A stretch of 64,000 nucleotides of DNA from QPIN01 sp965224575 (GTDB taxonomy: Bacteria > Pseudomonadota > Gammaproteobacteria > Methylococcales > Methylomonadaceae). Below are positions 8,049 to 16,653 of the stretch, piece by piece. The stretch is from assembly GCA_965224575.1 (NCBI GenBank), contig CBDCZQ010000006.1:124001-188000 (forward strand). The letters are read 5' to 3'. A model generated the notes under the pieces. That model did no database searches and was not told the origin of the DNA. It saw nothing but the letters and a program-made list of their open reading frames with translations. Made by a program: the position numbers and the translations under genes. The stretch's first letter is position 1, and each line of letters begins with the position of its first letter.

Positions 8049-8898
8049 AAAACTATTATCTTTATTACTAAGTTCTCTATTTTATTCTCAATTATGCTGG
8101 GCTAGTATACTTCCTGACCAATTGACTGTTCCTGGCGGCATTATAAAAATACCTGTCGCTGAAATTAAGCAAATACCACCCACTGTATTTTTTAATGGTA
8201 TTAGAACACTGGTTACCGCAAATGAGACGCATTGGGTAGCATTAGTTGGCATTCCCCTTTCTGCAAAAATTGGCGAACATGAAATCACCATTAAGACAAA
8301 AACTAAAACCCAGAAAAAAACATTTACCGTTATCAATAAAGACTATCCAGCTCAATATCTAACCATTAAAAAGACCCGCATGGTGACAGGGTTTACCAAG
8401 GAAGATCTTAAAAAAATAAATGCAGATAAAATAGCGATGTCTAAAGCAAAAAAGGTCTGGACAGAACAGGACTTTGATGCTGATTTTATTGCCCCTGTAG
8501 ATGGTCGGTTAAGTAGTTTATTTGGTTTAAAAAGATTCTTTAATGATATTCCAAAGCGTCCGCATAATGGGCTTGATATTGCAGCAGTAACTGGAACTCC
8601 AATCCTAGCCCCTGCAACGGCTAAAGTTATTGATACAGGAAATTACTACTTTAATGGAAATACTGTTTTCTTGGACCATGGTCAGGGCTTATTAAGCGCA
8701 TACCTTCATATGAATGAAATTAGTGTAAAACCAGGTCAAATAGTTAAACAAGGAGACACATTAGGTACTGTTGGAGCAACCGGGCGAGTGACTGGACCAC
8801 ATTTACACTGGATTGTTTATTTAAACAAAGTTCCTGTAGACCCTGCTTTATTTATTGCTCGTGAAATCCCCAAGCTTGATGCAAGGAACAAAAAATGA
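8041..8898 (+). CDS. Secreted M23-family (LytM-type) metallopeptidase
   Basis: 285 residues. A signal peptide (about 1-21, ending CWAS) is followed by an N-terminal beta-rich region and a C-terminal M23 domain (about 155-275). The zinc-ligand motifs are present: HxxxD in RPHNGLD and HLH in GPHLHW. It is therefore probably an active periplasmic endopeptidase cutting peptidoglycan cross-links, or an amidase activator if degenerate elsewhere. It overlaps xseA by 8 bp. The same xseA-M23 adjacency is common in gammaproteobacteria. Confidence 0.88.
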   Translation: MIKKLLSLLLSSLFYSQLCWASILPDQLTVPGGIIKIPVAEIKQIPPTVFFNGIRTLVTANETHWVALVGIPLSAKIGEHEITIKTKTKTQKKTFTVINKDYPAQYLTIKKTRMVTGFTKEDLKKINADKIAMSKAKKVWTEQDFDADFIAPVDGRLSSLFGLKRFFNDIPKRPHNGLDIAAVTGTPILAPATAKVIDTGNYYFNGNTVFLDHGQGLLSAYLHMNEISVKPGQIVKQGDTLGTVGATGRVTGPHLHWIVYLNKVPVDPALFIAREIPKLDARNKK

Positions 8899-9423
8899 CT
8901 AAAAACAGGAAGCATAATCTAGTACAGCTTCCTGACATTGAAAAAAAATCCGTGGATAGTCTATCCGTATAACTAATTTTAAACCGTATTCAAAAAACAC
9001 AGCAAGTGTTATAAATCGCGCTATAACAGCCCAATAGCGAGAACTCGTATTTATCGAATTTTGCCAAACTATAATTGTCCAAAAAATTGTAGGTGTTAAT
9101 AAAATAAAATGAATTTCATCCCAACTAGAAACGGTAAAACTTCCAGTTCTTGCTAAATTATCAATAAAATATAAACTTAAATTTAAAATAATAAAAAAGG
9201 GCCAAAAAACCAGCCATAGTTTTACCTGTCCATTCCATGAGTCTAATAAATATCTATACAGTGTAAGCTCTGATACTTTCCCCCATTCAATCTCTTTATA
9301 AGATGAGTCAAAAGGCGTTGCGATAAATAATAGTATTAATAAAAATAAAATTGTCCCAAAATATTCTTGTACCGTTCCCAGTTGAATATAACTAAATAAA
9401 ATCGGTAAAGAATAGATAAACAT
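8899..9423 (-). CDS. Uncharacterised integral membrane protein
   Basis: 174 residues with about four hydrophobic segments (about 2-36 as two short passes, 68-90, 107-122, 130-148). There is a soluble loop containing SSYKEIEWGKVSELTLYRY. The stop is directly next to the stop of the convergent M23 gene. No motif or family is recognised. The clean frame and the regular membrane pattern support it being a gene. Confidence 0.55.
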   Translation of the reverse strand: MFIYSLPILFSYIQLGTVQEYFGTILFLLILLFIATPFDSSYKEIEWGKVSELTLYRYLLDSWNGQVKLWLVFWPFFIILNLSLYFIDNLARTGSFTVSSWDEIHFILLTPTIFWTIIVWQNSINTSSRYWAVIARFITLAVFFEYGLKLVIRIDYPRIFFQCQEAVLDYASCF

Positions 9424-9441
9424 AAAGATTCTTTGTTAAAA

Positions 9442-9690
9442 CTAAATAATGAGGTATTTTACAAAAATAGTATAAATAAAAAAACCATATTCAACATAGG
9501 GCAAATATGGTTTTGGGTCTGTTTCAAAAATATTTGTTTTAGAAAGGTCAGTAAGAGTTAAATCAATAGCTTGTGCTATAAACTCTAACCCAATCGGTTT
9601 TTCTAAGATTATCCTAGAAAAATCAGTTGACCACGGAATTATAGTGCGAGCTATTGGCTTCACAGCGCTTTGAAAAAATCTTAGCTTCAC
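9442..9690 (-). CDS. Doubtful small open frame (82 aa)
   Basis: The frame would encode 82 residues with a hydrophobic C-terminus (VEYGFFIYTIFVKYLII). Its first half lies inside the palindromic repeats at 9564-9745, so that part of the sequence is probably not selected as protein. No family or Shine-Dalgarno site is recognised. It is recorded only because the 3' half lies outside the repeat and shows a membrane-like pattern. It may be a fragment of an older gene disrupted by the repeat. Confidence 0.2.
   Translation of the reverse strand: MKLRFFQSAVKPIARTIIPWSTDFSRIILEKPIGLEFIAQAIDLTLTDLSKTNIFETDPKPYLPYVEYGFFIYTIFVKYLII
9564..9656. repeat. 93-bp palindrome (AATAGCTTGTGCTATAA type), copy 1
   Basis: Near-complete inverted repeat. 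The left end CAATAGCTTGTGCTATAA matches the complement of the right end TTATAGTGCGAGCTATTG. The inner arms TTTTTCTAAGA and TCCTAGAAAAA also pair. A second, partial copy in direct orientation (CAATAGCTTGTGCTAGAA to CTAGGATTAT) occupies 9732-9780 and runs into the mtkB stop codon. Confidence 0.7.
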
Positions 9691-9745
9691 CCATTATTTT
9701 AAGCGGGTATTTTTTTGAAGTGCTGTGGGATCAATAGCTTGTGCT
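9644..9745. repeat. Second, interlocked palindrome downstream of mtkB
   Basis: Outer arms GTGCGAGCTATTG (9644-9656) and CAATAGCTTGTGC (9732-9744) enclose an inner stem. In the stem, CACAGCGCTTTGAAAAAAT (9661-9679) pairs with ATTTTTTTGAAGTGCTGTG (9709-9727), 17 of 19 positions matching. The right outer arm is also the start of the partial second copy of the 93-bp palindrome. It lies just beyond the mtkB stop on the same transcript, so it may act as a terminator or mRNA-stabilising structure. Confidence 0.6.
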
Positions 9746-9776
9746 AGAACCCGTGATCCAACTGATTATTCTAGGA

Positions 9777-10664
9777 TTATAGCTTTGCTAAAATTTTAGC
9801 AACTGTTTCACCCATTGCAGAAGGTGTAGGTGAAATGGTAACGCCTAAGTCTTTTAGCATTTCTACTTTTTCTGCCGCTGACTCACCTGCTGATGAAATA
9901 ATCGCTCCCGCATGGCCCATACGACGACCTTTAGGCGCTGTTAGTCCTGCAATATAAGCTATAACTGGTTTTTTCATATTTTGACTTGCATAAATCCCTG
10001 CTTCGACTTCTTGAGGCCCACCTATCTCACCAATCATCATCACAACTTTAGTTTCATCATCCTGTTCAAATTTCTCAAAAATATCACGATGTGAGCTGCC
10101 GTTAATCGGATCACCACCAATACCAACCGAGGTTGAAATACCTATACCAAGCTCTTTTAATTGGTCAGCTGCTTCATAACCCAACGTTCCAGAACGACCT
10201 ACGATACCAACTTCCCCTTGTTGATAGATATGCCCTGGCATAATACCTAGCATAGATTTTCCAGGACTAATTGTTCCTGCGCAATTTGGCCCAGTCAGCA
10301 CCATCCGCTCTTTTTTAGGAAATTTACGCAAAAACTGTTTAACTTTCATCATATCTTGTGTAGGAATTCCATCAGTAATGGCTACACAATATTTAATGCC
10401 TGCTTCTGCTGCTTCCATAATTGAATCCGCCGCAAATGCGGGTGGAACAAAAATAATACTGGCTTCAGCACTTTCTTGTTCAACTGATTCTCTTACCGTA
10501 TTAAAAACAGGTTTATCCAAATGTGTTTGCCCACCTTTGCCAGGTGTAATACCACCTACAACATTAGAACCATAATTGATCATATCCTGAGCATGAAAAG
10601 TACCAATTTTACCGGTAAACCCCTGCACAACGATGCGTGTTTCTTTATCAATTAAAATAGCCAT
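9777..10664 (-). CDS. mtkB: Malate-CoA ligase (malate thiokinase) alpha subunit
   Basis: 295 residues, SucD-type alpha subunit. It has a CoA-binding Rossmann domain (VVQGFTGKIGTFHAQDMI near residue 13) and a ligase domain with the phosphohistidine His251 in GRRMGHAGAI. By itself it could be a succinyl-CoA synthetase alpha subunit. The directly adjacent mtkA (no gap) and the upstream malyl-CoA lyase gene indicate malate thiokinase, which makes malyl-CoA from malate, ATP and CoA in the serine cycle. Partner: MtkA. The 3' end is followed at once by palindromic repeats. Assignment of malate over succinate rests on context. Confidence 0.88.
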   Translation of the reverse strand: MAILIDKETRIVVQGFTGKIGTFHAQDMINYGSNVVGGITPGKGGQTHLDKPVFNTVRESVEQESAEASIIFVPPAFAADSIMEAAEAGIKYCVAITDGIPTQDMMKVKQFLRKFPKKERMVLTGPNCAGTISPGKSMLGIMPGHIYQQGEVGIVGRSGTLGYEAADQLKELGIGISTSVGIGGDPINGSSHRDIFEKFEQDDETKVVMMIGEIGGPQEVEAGIYASQNMKKPVIAYIAGLTAPKGRRMGHAGAIISSAGESAAEKVEMLKDLGVTISPTPSAMGETVAKILAKL

Positions 10665-11864
10665 TTACGCCACTCCTTCTGTTGCTTCTTTTGCAACTTG
10701 TTCATTTCGTGCCTGAACTGCTTTTTCAGCGGCTTCTGCTAAAGATGAAGCGGTAATAATGGGCAATCCACTCTCAGCAATAATTCTTCGACCTTCTTCA
10801 ACGTTAGTGCCTGATAGACGAACAATCAAAGGAATTTTTAAATCAATTTTCTTAACTGCTTGAACCACACCTTCTGCAATCCAGTCGCAGCGATTAATTC
10901 CAGCAAAAATATTAACTAGCATAGCTTTCACACCTCCATCAGCTAAAACTAGACGAAACGCTTTTTCAGTACGCTCGGCAGAAGCGCCACCCCCTACATC
11001 AAGGAAATTTGCTGGTTCACCGCCAGCCAGCTTAATCATATCCATTGTTGCCATAGCAAGACCAGCACCATTGATCATACAACCAATGTCACCCTCTAGC
11101 CCAACATAACTTAACCCTCTATCTGCTGCTGCAGTTTCACGTTTATCTTCCTGAGTTTTATCACGTAATTCGGCCACTTTTTGACGACGAAACATGGCAT
11201 TATCATCAAATCCCATTTTTGCATCCATAATCATTAATTTGCCGCTTCCACCCGTGACAATCAACGGATTAATTTCAATCATATTGGCATCTAAATCACG
11301 CATTGCACGATAGCAACCCGTAATTAATTTAACAGCTGGGCTTATTTGTGAAGGTTCTAATCCCAAGGCAAAAGCCATTTCTCTTGCCTGAAAATCCAAT
11401 AAGCCTACGGCTGGATCAATTTGAATTTTTTTGATTTTTTCAGGGCTATTTTCTGCCAGATCTTCAATATCTACACCACCTTCTGCCGAACCGACCATAA
11501 TGATGCTTTCATGTGTTCTGTCAACCAAAAGACTAAAGTATAATTCTTTGGCTATATTAGTCCCCGCTTCAATATAAAGTCTTAAACAAACTTTACCGGC
11601 AGGACCTGTTTGATGCGTAACCAAACGTTTACCCAACATAGATTCAGCTGCTGCTTCCACTTCTTCATGAGATTTACAGATCTTAACACCACCCGCCTTA
11701 CCACGCGCACCTGAATGAATTTGTGCTTTAACAGCCCAAACATCTCCACCAATTTCTCTCGCACGTTGCACTGCATCTTCTGGGCTGTAAGCTAATCCAC
11801 CATCAGCGACTCTTACCCCATATCCAGCCAAAATTTCTTTTGCCTGATACTCATGAATATCCAT
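10665..11864 (-). CDS. mtkA: Malate-CoA ligase (malate thiokinase) beta subunit
   Basis: 399 residues, SucC-type beta subunit. It has an N-terminal ATP-grasp domain (MDIHEYQAKEILAGYGV, then WAVKAQIHSGARGKAGG) and a C-terminal CoA-ligase domain with FLDVGGGAS and LVNIFAGINRCDWIAEG. It forms the heterotetramer with MtkB, whose start codon abuts its stop. Order in the operon is mcl - mtkA - mtkB, with 112 bp after mcl. Together these cleave and activate malate to give acetyl-CoA and glyoxylate. Assignment as malate rather than succinate ligase is from context. Confidence 0.88.
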   Translation of the reverse strand: MDIHEYQAKEILAGYGVRVADGGLAYSPEDAVQRAREIGGDVWAVKAQIHSGARGKAGGVKICKSHEEVEAAAESMLGKRLVTHQTGPAGKVCLRLYIEAGTNIAKELYFSLLVDRTHESIIMVGSAEGGVDIEDLAENSPEKIKKIQIDPAVGLLDFQAREMAFALGLEPSQISPAVKLITGCYRAMRDLDANMIEINPLIVTGGSGKLMIMDAKMGFDDNAMFRRQKVAELRDKTQEDKRETAAADRGLSYVGLEGDIGCMINGAGLAMATMDMIKLAGGEPANFLDVGGGASAERTEKAFRLVLADGGVKAMLVNIFAGINRCDWIAEGVVQAVKKIDLKIPLIVRLSGTNVEEGRRIIAESGLPIITASSLAEAAEKAVQARNEQVAKEATEGVA

Positions 11865-11976
11865 ACTATTCCTAATTTAAATTTTCTAGACTAAAAAAGT
11901 TTTTGCAAGGTGCATAAACCCTTTCCGTTTTTTATATTGCAGATTGAAGTAAGTCATAATCTATTCTGCCAAATTG

Positions 11977-12930
11977 TTATTTTAATTTTGCGGCAATCGC
12001 TTCAGCAGCCTTCACCACGTTTTGAGCCATCTTCTCAGATGCTGCATCAATTAATCGGCCATCTAAAGCAGCTGCACCTTTACCTTGAGCTGCGGCTTCT
12101 TTTAATGCAGCTAAAATACGATGAGCTTTGTCTATTTCTGCAGCTGGTGGTGTAAATACTTCATTAGCTAATTCGACTTGTGAGGGATGAATAGCCCATT
12201 TACCTTCACAACCTAATGCTGCTGCACGTTTAGCTGCTAATTTATAACCTTCAGGATCTTTAATATCACCAAACGGCCCATCAATAGGACGTAAGCCATA
12301 AGCACGGCAAGCAACTGTCATACGACTAATTGCAGCATGCCACTGATCTCCTGGATAATCTGGATTTAAACCACCAATATTAGTCGTTCTTGCACGATTA
12401 CTCGCTGCATAATCGGCCACTCCAAAATGTAAGGCTTCCATTCTGCCACCCAGCGCACCCTGTTTAGCAATGTCCTCTACATTGGCCATACCTAAAGCAG
12501 TTTCAATTAAACACTCAATACCAATTCTATTTTTTAAACCTTGTTGCATTTCTAGTTGATTAACCATTGCCTCAACCATATAGACATCGGCATAAACCCC
12601 TACTTTAGGAATCAAAATGGTTTTTAATTTATCACCACATTGTTCCATCAAATCAACTACATCACGAACCATATACTGGGTATCTAAGCCATTTATGCGA
12701 ACTGAAATGGTGACACCATGTCCTTCCCAATCCATATCATTAATAGCTTCAATAATATTTTTTCTAGCCTGTAATTTATCATCAGGGGCAACAGCATCTT
12801 CTAGATCAAGAAAAATAAAATCAACACCGCTTTTCATTGCTTTTTCAAACATGCCGGGATTTGATCCTGGAACGGCTAATTCACAACGTTGAACACGCTG
12901 AACGTTAGCTTCATATAACGTATGACTCAT
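11977..12930 (-). CDS. mcl: Malyl-CoA lyase (HpcH/HpaI/CitE family)
   Basis: 317 residues. CitE-like TIM-barrel enzyme with SELAVPGSNP-type N-terminus (CELAVPGSNPGMFEKA), FIFLDLEDAVAPDDK (metal-binding acidic residues), ISVRINGLDT, an IECLIETALGM motif and the C-terminal GKWAIHPSQV. Malyl-CoA lyase splits (S)-malyl-CoA into acetyl-CoA and glyoxylate, the step after malate thiokinase. Glyoxylate is then aminated by SgaA, encoded 3.7 kb away on the other strand. First gene of the mcl-mtkA-mtkB operon. In alphaproteobacterial methylotrophs a PEP carboxylase gene often sits in this cluster; none is here. Confidence 0.9.
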   Translation of the reverse strand: MSHTLYEANVQRVQRCELAVPGSNPGMFEKAMKSGVDFIFLDLEDAVAPDDKLQARKNIIEAINDMDWEGHGVTISVRINGLDTQYMVRDVVDLMEQCGDKLKTILIPKVGVYADVYMVEAMVNQLEMQQGLKNRIGIECLIETALGMANVEDIAKQGALGGRMEALHFGVADYAASNRARTTNIGGLNPDYPGDQWHAAISRMTVACRAYGLRPIDGPFGDIKDPEGYKLAAKRAAALGCEGKWAIHPSQVELANEVFTPPAAEIDKAHRILAALKEAAAQGKGAAALDGRLIDAASEKMAQNVVKAAEAIAAKLK

Positions 12931-13329
12931 TAAGATACCTAATTTTAGTAGCGCTATTTTTTAGCACTGGGATGATTATTTCAGGAAAACCTGAACATAA
13001 ATTAACCCACCATTTTACTTTTAGAAGATTTAAAGTCAAATTTTTAAAATTCATAAATAAAGCCGAGAAAAAATCTTACAAATCACTAATACTCAATCAT
13101 CATTGGTTTGATGGATATAGCTAACCGATAAAAGGTCATCTGCATTATTGCATCTACTTGTATTAGCTAGATTTAAACAATTAATAACAAAAGAACAATA
13201 AACAAATCAAAAGTTAAATTAAATTCATCGTGCTTTATTTCATTTTTTAACTACACTTTAAACTATATTTAATGCAGCGTGTAACTGCTCAACAAATCTG
13301 ACAAATTGCTTTAGGGGTTTCTCCGCTCA
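12931..13329. other. 399-bp divergent intergenic region
   Basis: Lies between mcl (minus strand) and the GGDEF-EAL gene (plus strand), so it must hold promoters for both. It is very AT-rich and contains no open frame, clear palindrome or recognised RNA. I could not assign a promoter with confidence. Confidence 0.5.
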
Positions 13330-15465
13330 ATGACTAATGTTTTGGATGTGACAAAATCAATATTACCAGTAGCTTCCAAAGAGAAGCAAAGCCGGATATT
13401 ATTGATTGATAATAATGATAGTTTTCGTTTAATTACAAAAACAGCGTTAAGCACATCTTCATTTATTGTCGATGAAGCCAAAAACTATTTGCAAGCACTA
13501 GAAAAAATCAAGCAACACAGGCCTGCCTTAGTCATATTGGAAGTACAAAGGGGTAATCTTGATGTTTTTGATACCTGTCGGTTATTACACTCTAACCCAG
13601 CCATGACAGATGTACCTATTATTGTTACTGTAGAGCTTGATGATATTAACTCTCTGCAAAGCGCATTTGATTCAGGAGCAACTGATTTCCTCGTTAAACC
13701 TCTTAAATACAGCACGGTTTTATATAACTTAAGGTTTATTTTACGTTCTGCTCAAGATTCTACCGAACTTAGAAATAATAATTTACAACTCTCAACCGTT
13801 CAAGCTATGGCTCGATTAGGTTATTGGACTTGGAATGTAAAGAAAAATATCTTTAAAATATCTGAACAGCTAGCTGATTTATGCAATATAAATTTAATAA
13901 AATTTGACCAAACATTGGAAGGGTTTCTACGCTTAATAGAACCAGATGATCTTAAAATAGTTAAAAACAGACTCCAAGAAGCATCCTTTAGTGATAGCGT
14001 TCAATCTATCGAACATCGTTTACAAGTCACTAACGCCAAATCTATTTTTGTCCATCAAGAAGTCGTTAGAAAAAATACAAATGGAAAACTTATCATCACT
14101 GGGACTGTTCAAGATATTAGCCAACGAAAAGCCTCTGAACAACAAATTCATCATCTTGCCTATTTCGATACTCTAACAGGGCTTGCTAGTAGAACTTATT
14201 ATCATGAGCGTATCCAGTCATTTATTCAAACAGCTGACAGACGGGAAGAAAAATTTGCTTTTTTATTTCTTGATTTAGATGGTTTTAAAGATATCAATGA
14301 CAGCCTAGGGCATAACCAAGGAGATGAGCTACTAAAAATTATTGCAGCCAGAATACAAAATGAAATCCGAGATGTAGATTTTGCAGCTCGATTAGGAGGA
14401 GATGAATTTTGTATTCTTTTAAGCGGTATTATTGATGACGAATCAGTAGCTGAAGTTGCCTGTCGTTGTTTAGATCAAATTAATAAACCATTAACATTAA
14501 GTCAACAGCAGATAAGGCCACGAGTAAGTATTGGTATCGCTATTTATCCTCGTGATGGAGGCAATGAACACGAAATAATGAAATCTGCTGATACAGCAAT
14601 GTATGCAGCTAAAAATGCCGGAAAACAATGTTTTACTTTCTATACCCAAGATATGGCTCTTCAAGCTGTTTCTCGTTTAGAAAAAGAACAAATGTTATTA
14701 GAAGCATTTGAAGACGAGCAATTTATGCTCCATTTTCAACCTCAAATATCAATGCAAACTGGCCGTATGGTAGGCGTTGAAGCTTTAGTTAGATGGAAAC
14801 ACCCAACTGAAGGCATGATACCTCCTGATGAGTTTATTCCTGAAATAGAACAATTAGGTCTAGTTGCTCAATTAGGCGAGTGGGTTCTTAAAACTGCCTG
14901 TGAACAAATGGCAAGCTGGCATCAATCAGGGTTCCCGTTTATTCATGTAGCAGTTAATATTTCTGCGCTACATTTTCAAGATGCCTCTTTACTTAGTACA
15001 GTAAAAGATATTTTAGCTACAACGGGCGTGCCCGCTGAATACCTCGAATTAGAGGTCACGGAAAGTGCAATGCATGCAGAAGAATGTCTAAGCATTATCA
15101 CGCAACTAAGAGAGGTCGGAATAAAAATTGCCATTGATGATTTTGGAACCGGTTATTCCTGTCTGGCGTCATTAAAACAGTTACCTTTTGATAGTCTAAA
15201 AATCGACAAGGTATTTATTGATGACATGCTAACAAACCACCACACAGCCCTACTTTTAGGTACAATTATTGGTCTGGCTAATGCATTAGACTATAAAATA
15301 GTTGCTGAAGGTGTTGAAAATAATGAACAAGCCTTAGTCATGCATGGCTTAGGCTGCCATATCATACAAGGTTATCTTTTTGGTCGACCTGTTTCAAGTG
15401 ATGAAATCCCTAAATTAATAAATTTTGACTTCTTACATCAAATTGAAACAGAGCCAGTACGTTAA
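13330..15465 (+). CDS. REC-PAS-GGDEF-EAL response-regulator-like c-di-GMP enzyme
   Basis: 711 residues. Domains: receiver (about 22-138), PAS-like region (about 155-268), GGDEF (about 275-440) and EAL (about 450-700). The receiver has D27/N28 and K123, but the phosphoacceptor position is Glu71 (VILEVQRG) instead of Asp, so it may be locked or unphosphorylatable. GGDEF is intact at 356-360, with an RxxD inhibitory site (RDVD, 347-350). EAL is intact (484-486), with LEVTES, DDFGTGYSCL, LKIDKVFI and VAEGVE. Both synthesis and hydrolysis of c-di-GMP are therefore possible. An HDOD gene follows after 28 bp. Confidence 0.92.
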   Translation: MTNVLDVTKSILPVASKEKQSRILLIDNNDSFRLITKTALSTSSFIVDEAKNYLQALEKIKQHRPALVILEVQRGNLDVFDTCRLLHSNPAMTDVPIIVTVELDDINSLQSAFDSGATDFLVKPLKYSTVLYNLRFILRSAQDSTELRNNNLQLSTVQAMARLGYWTWNVKKNIFKISEQLADLCNINLIKFDQTLEGFLRLIEPDDLKIVKNRLQEASFSDSVQSIEHRLQVTNAKSIFVHQEVVRKNTNGKLIITGTVQDISQRKASEQQIHHLAYFDTLTGLASRTYYHERIQSFIQTADRREEKFAFLFLDLDGFKDINDSLGHNQGDELLKIIAARIQNEIRDVDFAARLGGDEFCILLSGIIDDESVAEVACRCLDQINKPLTLSQQQIRPRVSIGIAIYPRDGGNEHEIMKSADTAMYAAKNAGKQCFTFYTQDMALQAVSRLEKEQMLLEAFEDEQFMLHFQPQISMQTGRMVGVEALVRWKHPTEGMIPPDEFIPEIEQLGLVAQLGEWVLKTACEQMASWHQSGFPFIHVAVNISALHFQDASLLSTVKDILATTGVPAEYLELEVTESAMHAEECLSIITQLREVGIKIAIDDFGTGYSCLASLKQLPFDSLKIDKVFIDDMLTNHHTALLLGTIIGLANALDYKIVAEGVENNEQALVMHGLGCHIIQGYLFGRPVSSDEIPKLINFDFLHQIETEPVR

Positions 15466-15493
15466 TACCAATCACCTTGTATTAATCAATAAC

Positions 15494-16345
15494 ATGAACC
15501 CTTTCCAACAAAAAAATTCAGGTAAAATTCAGCTACCTTCTTTAGCTAAGAACATACCTGTTTTAATGCAAGCATTAGAAGACGATGAACTAACTTATCG
15601 TCAATTGACCGAAGTAATTAAACAATACCCCGTAGTTTCAGCTCGTTTAATATTTCTGACTAACTCACCTTGGTCTGCTCCCATAACACCTATTACATGT
15701 ATTGAGCAAGCTTGTGCCAGACTAGGTACATCAATAGTAAAAAGTCTCAGTATTGCCATTTCCATTTCCGCATCTTTTGATACCCAAAAATGCCCAAGTT
15801 TTAAAACAGAACACTTCTGGACAACCTCTATTCTAGTTGCAGAAGGAGCTGGATTATTAGCATCCTCACTACCGAATAGTATAACTTCTGTTGATTTTAA
15901 AAATACAGCATACACTGCGGGCTTATTACATAACTTAGGGTTATTATGGTTAGCTGACAACTTACCAGATGAAACAGAAAAAGCATTTCAGAGTGTCCGT
16001 GAAGCCCCCTTAATGCCTCTCAGTAATTCGTTAAAACAACACACGGGAACGGATTATTATGAAGCAGGTGATTGGGTTGGAAAACAAATGAAATTCCCAG
16101 AAGTATTAAATATTGCAATAAAATACCATCATACAAATAATTATCAAAGCATATCATGGGAAACTGCCTTGCTTGTAGGTCTCGCAGCTGATATGGTAGC
16201 TGCATTACATAAGCAGTCAGATAATTTATTAACTAGTACTCGTTTAGAATTATTAGGAATAGATGCATCAAGCCAAGAAAGTGTTTTTCAACAACTTTCT
16301 AAAAACTTTGAGAAAACACGAGAATTGGCAAAAACACTATTTTAA
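15494..16345 (+). CDS. HDOD-domain signalling protein
   Basis: About 283 residues from the ATG at 15494. A longer frame begins at 15425 inside the preceding gene but is less likely. The HDOD domain spans about 10-215: the helical core has RQLTEVIKQYPVVSARLIFL near the start, then the degenerate HD region around YTAGLLHNLGLLWLAD. HDOD proteins are regulatory scaffolds without phosphohydrolase activity, often linked to c-di-GMP signalling. It probably forms one transcription unit with the upstream GGDEF-EAL gene. Its TAA stop lies within the TTAA end of a palindromic element, which suggests the element inserted at the very end of the gene. Confidence 0.85.
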   Translation: MNPFQQKNSGKIQLPSLAKNIPVLMQALEDDELTYRQLTEVIKQYPVVSARLIFLTNSPWSAPITPITCIEQACARLGTSIVKSLSIAISISASFDTQKCPSFKTEHFWTTSILVAEGAGLLASSLPNSITSVDFKNTAYTAGLLHNLGLLWLADNLPDETEKAFQSVREAPLMPLSNSLKQHTGTDYYEAGDWVGKQMKFPEVLNIAIKYHHTNNYQSISWETALLVGLAADMVAALHKQSDNLLTSTRLELLGIDASSQESVFQQLSKNFEKTRELAKTLF

Positions 16346-16505
16346 GGACACCTCCATTAATTATAGATGTAAAAATTGAAAACCAAAATATTCAAGATCA
16401 AGGTGAAATCCACACATAATAGCAAGCAATTGCGGAGGGTTTCAGTGCAGAGATTGAGTATTTAAGACTCAATTTTCCATTCATCAATTAATAGAGCTAC
16501 CTTAG
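16342..16505. repeat. 164-bp palindromic element, TTAA-ended family, copy 2
   Basis: Starts TTAAGGACACCTCCATTAAT. Its opposite-strand right end reads CTAAGGTAGCTCTATTAATT. The arms continue through AAAATTGA and TCAATTTT, and the centre contains AATAGCAAGC. It is the same family as 3466-3630 and 57387-57552, and more diverged at its ends. It covers the HDOD stop codon and fills half of the gap before sgaA. Confidence 0.65.
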
Positions 16506-16653
16506 AGAATCAGCAATAAATAACCTAGCCTTCTTCTTGATGATCCTATTTTAATATGGGATGATAACGCGTTTGATTGTCTTTAATTTTATTTCTTTAA
16601 GCAAAATTTAAGGCATCATTTCTTCTTTAATTATAAACAATTCGAGGCAAATA

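Noticed and set aside
15425..15493. Upstream extension of the HDOD protein
   Set aside because: Overlaps the end of the GGDEF-EAL gene and adds residues not typical of the family; the ATG at 15494 is better placed.
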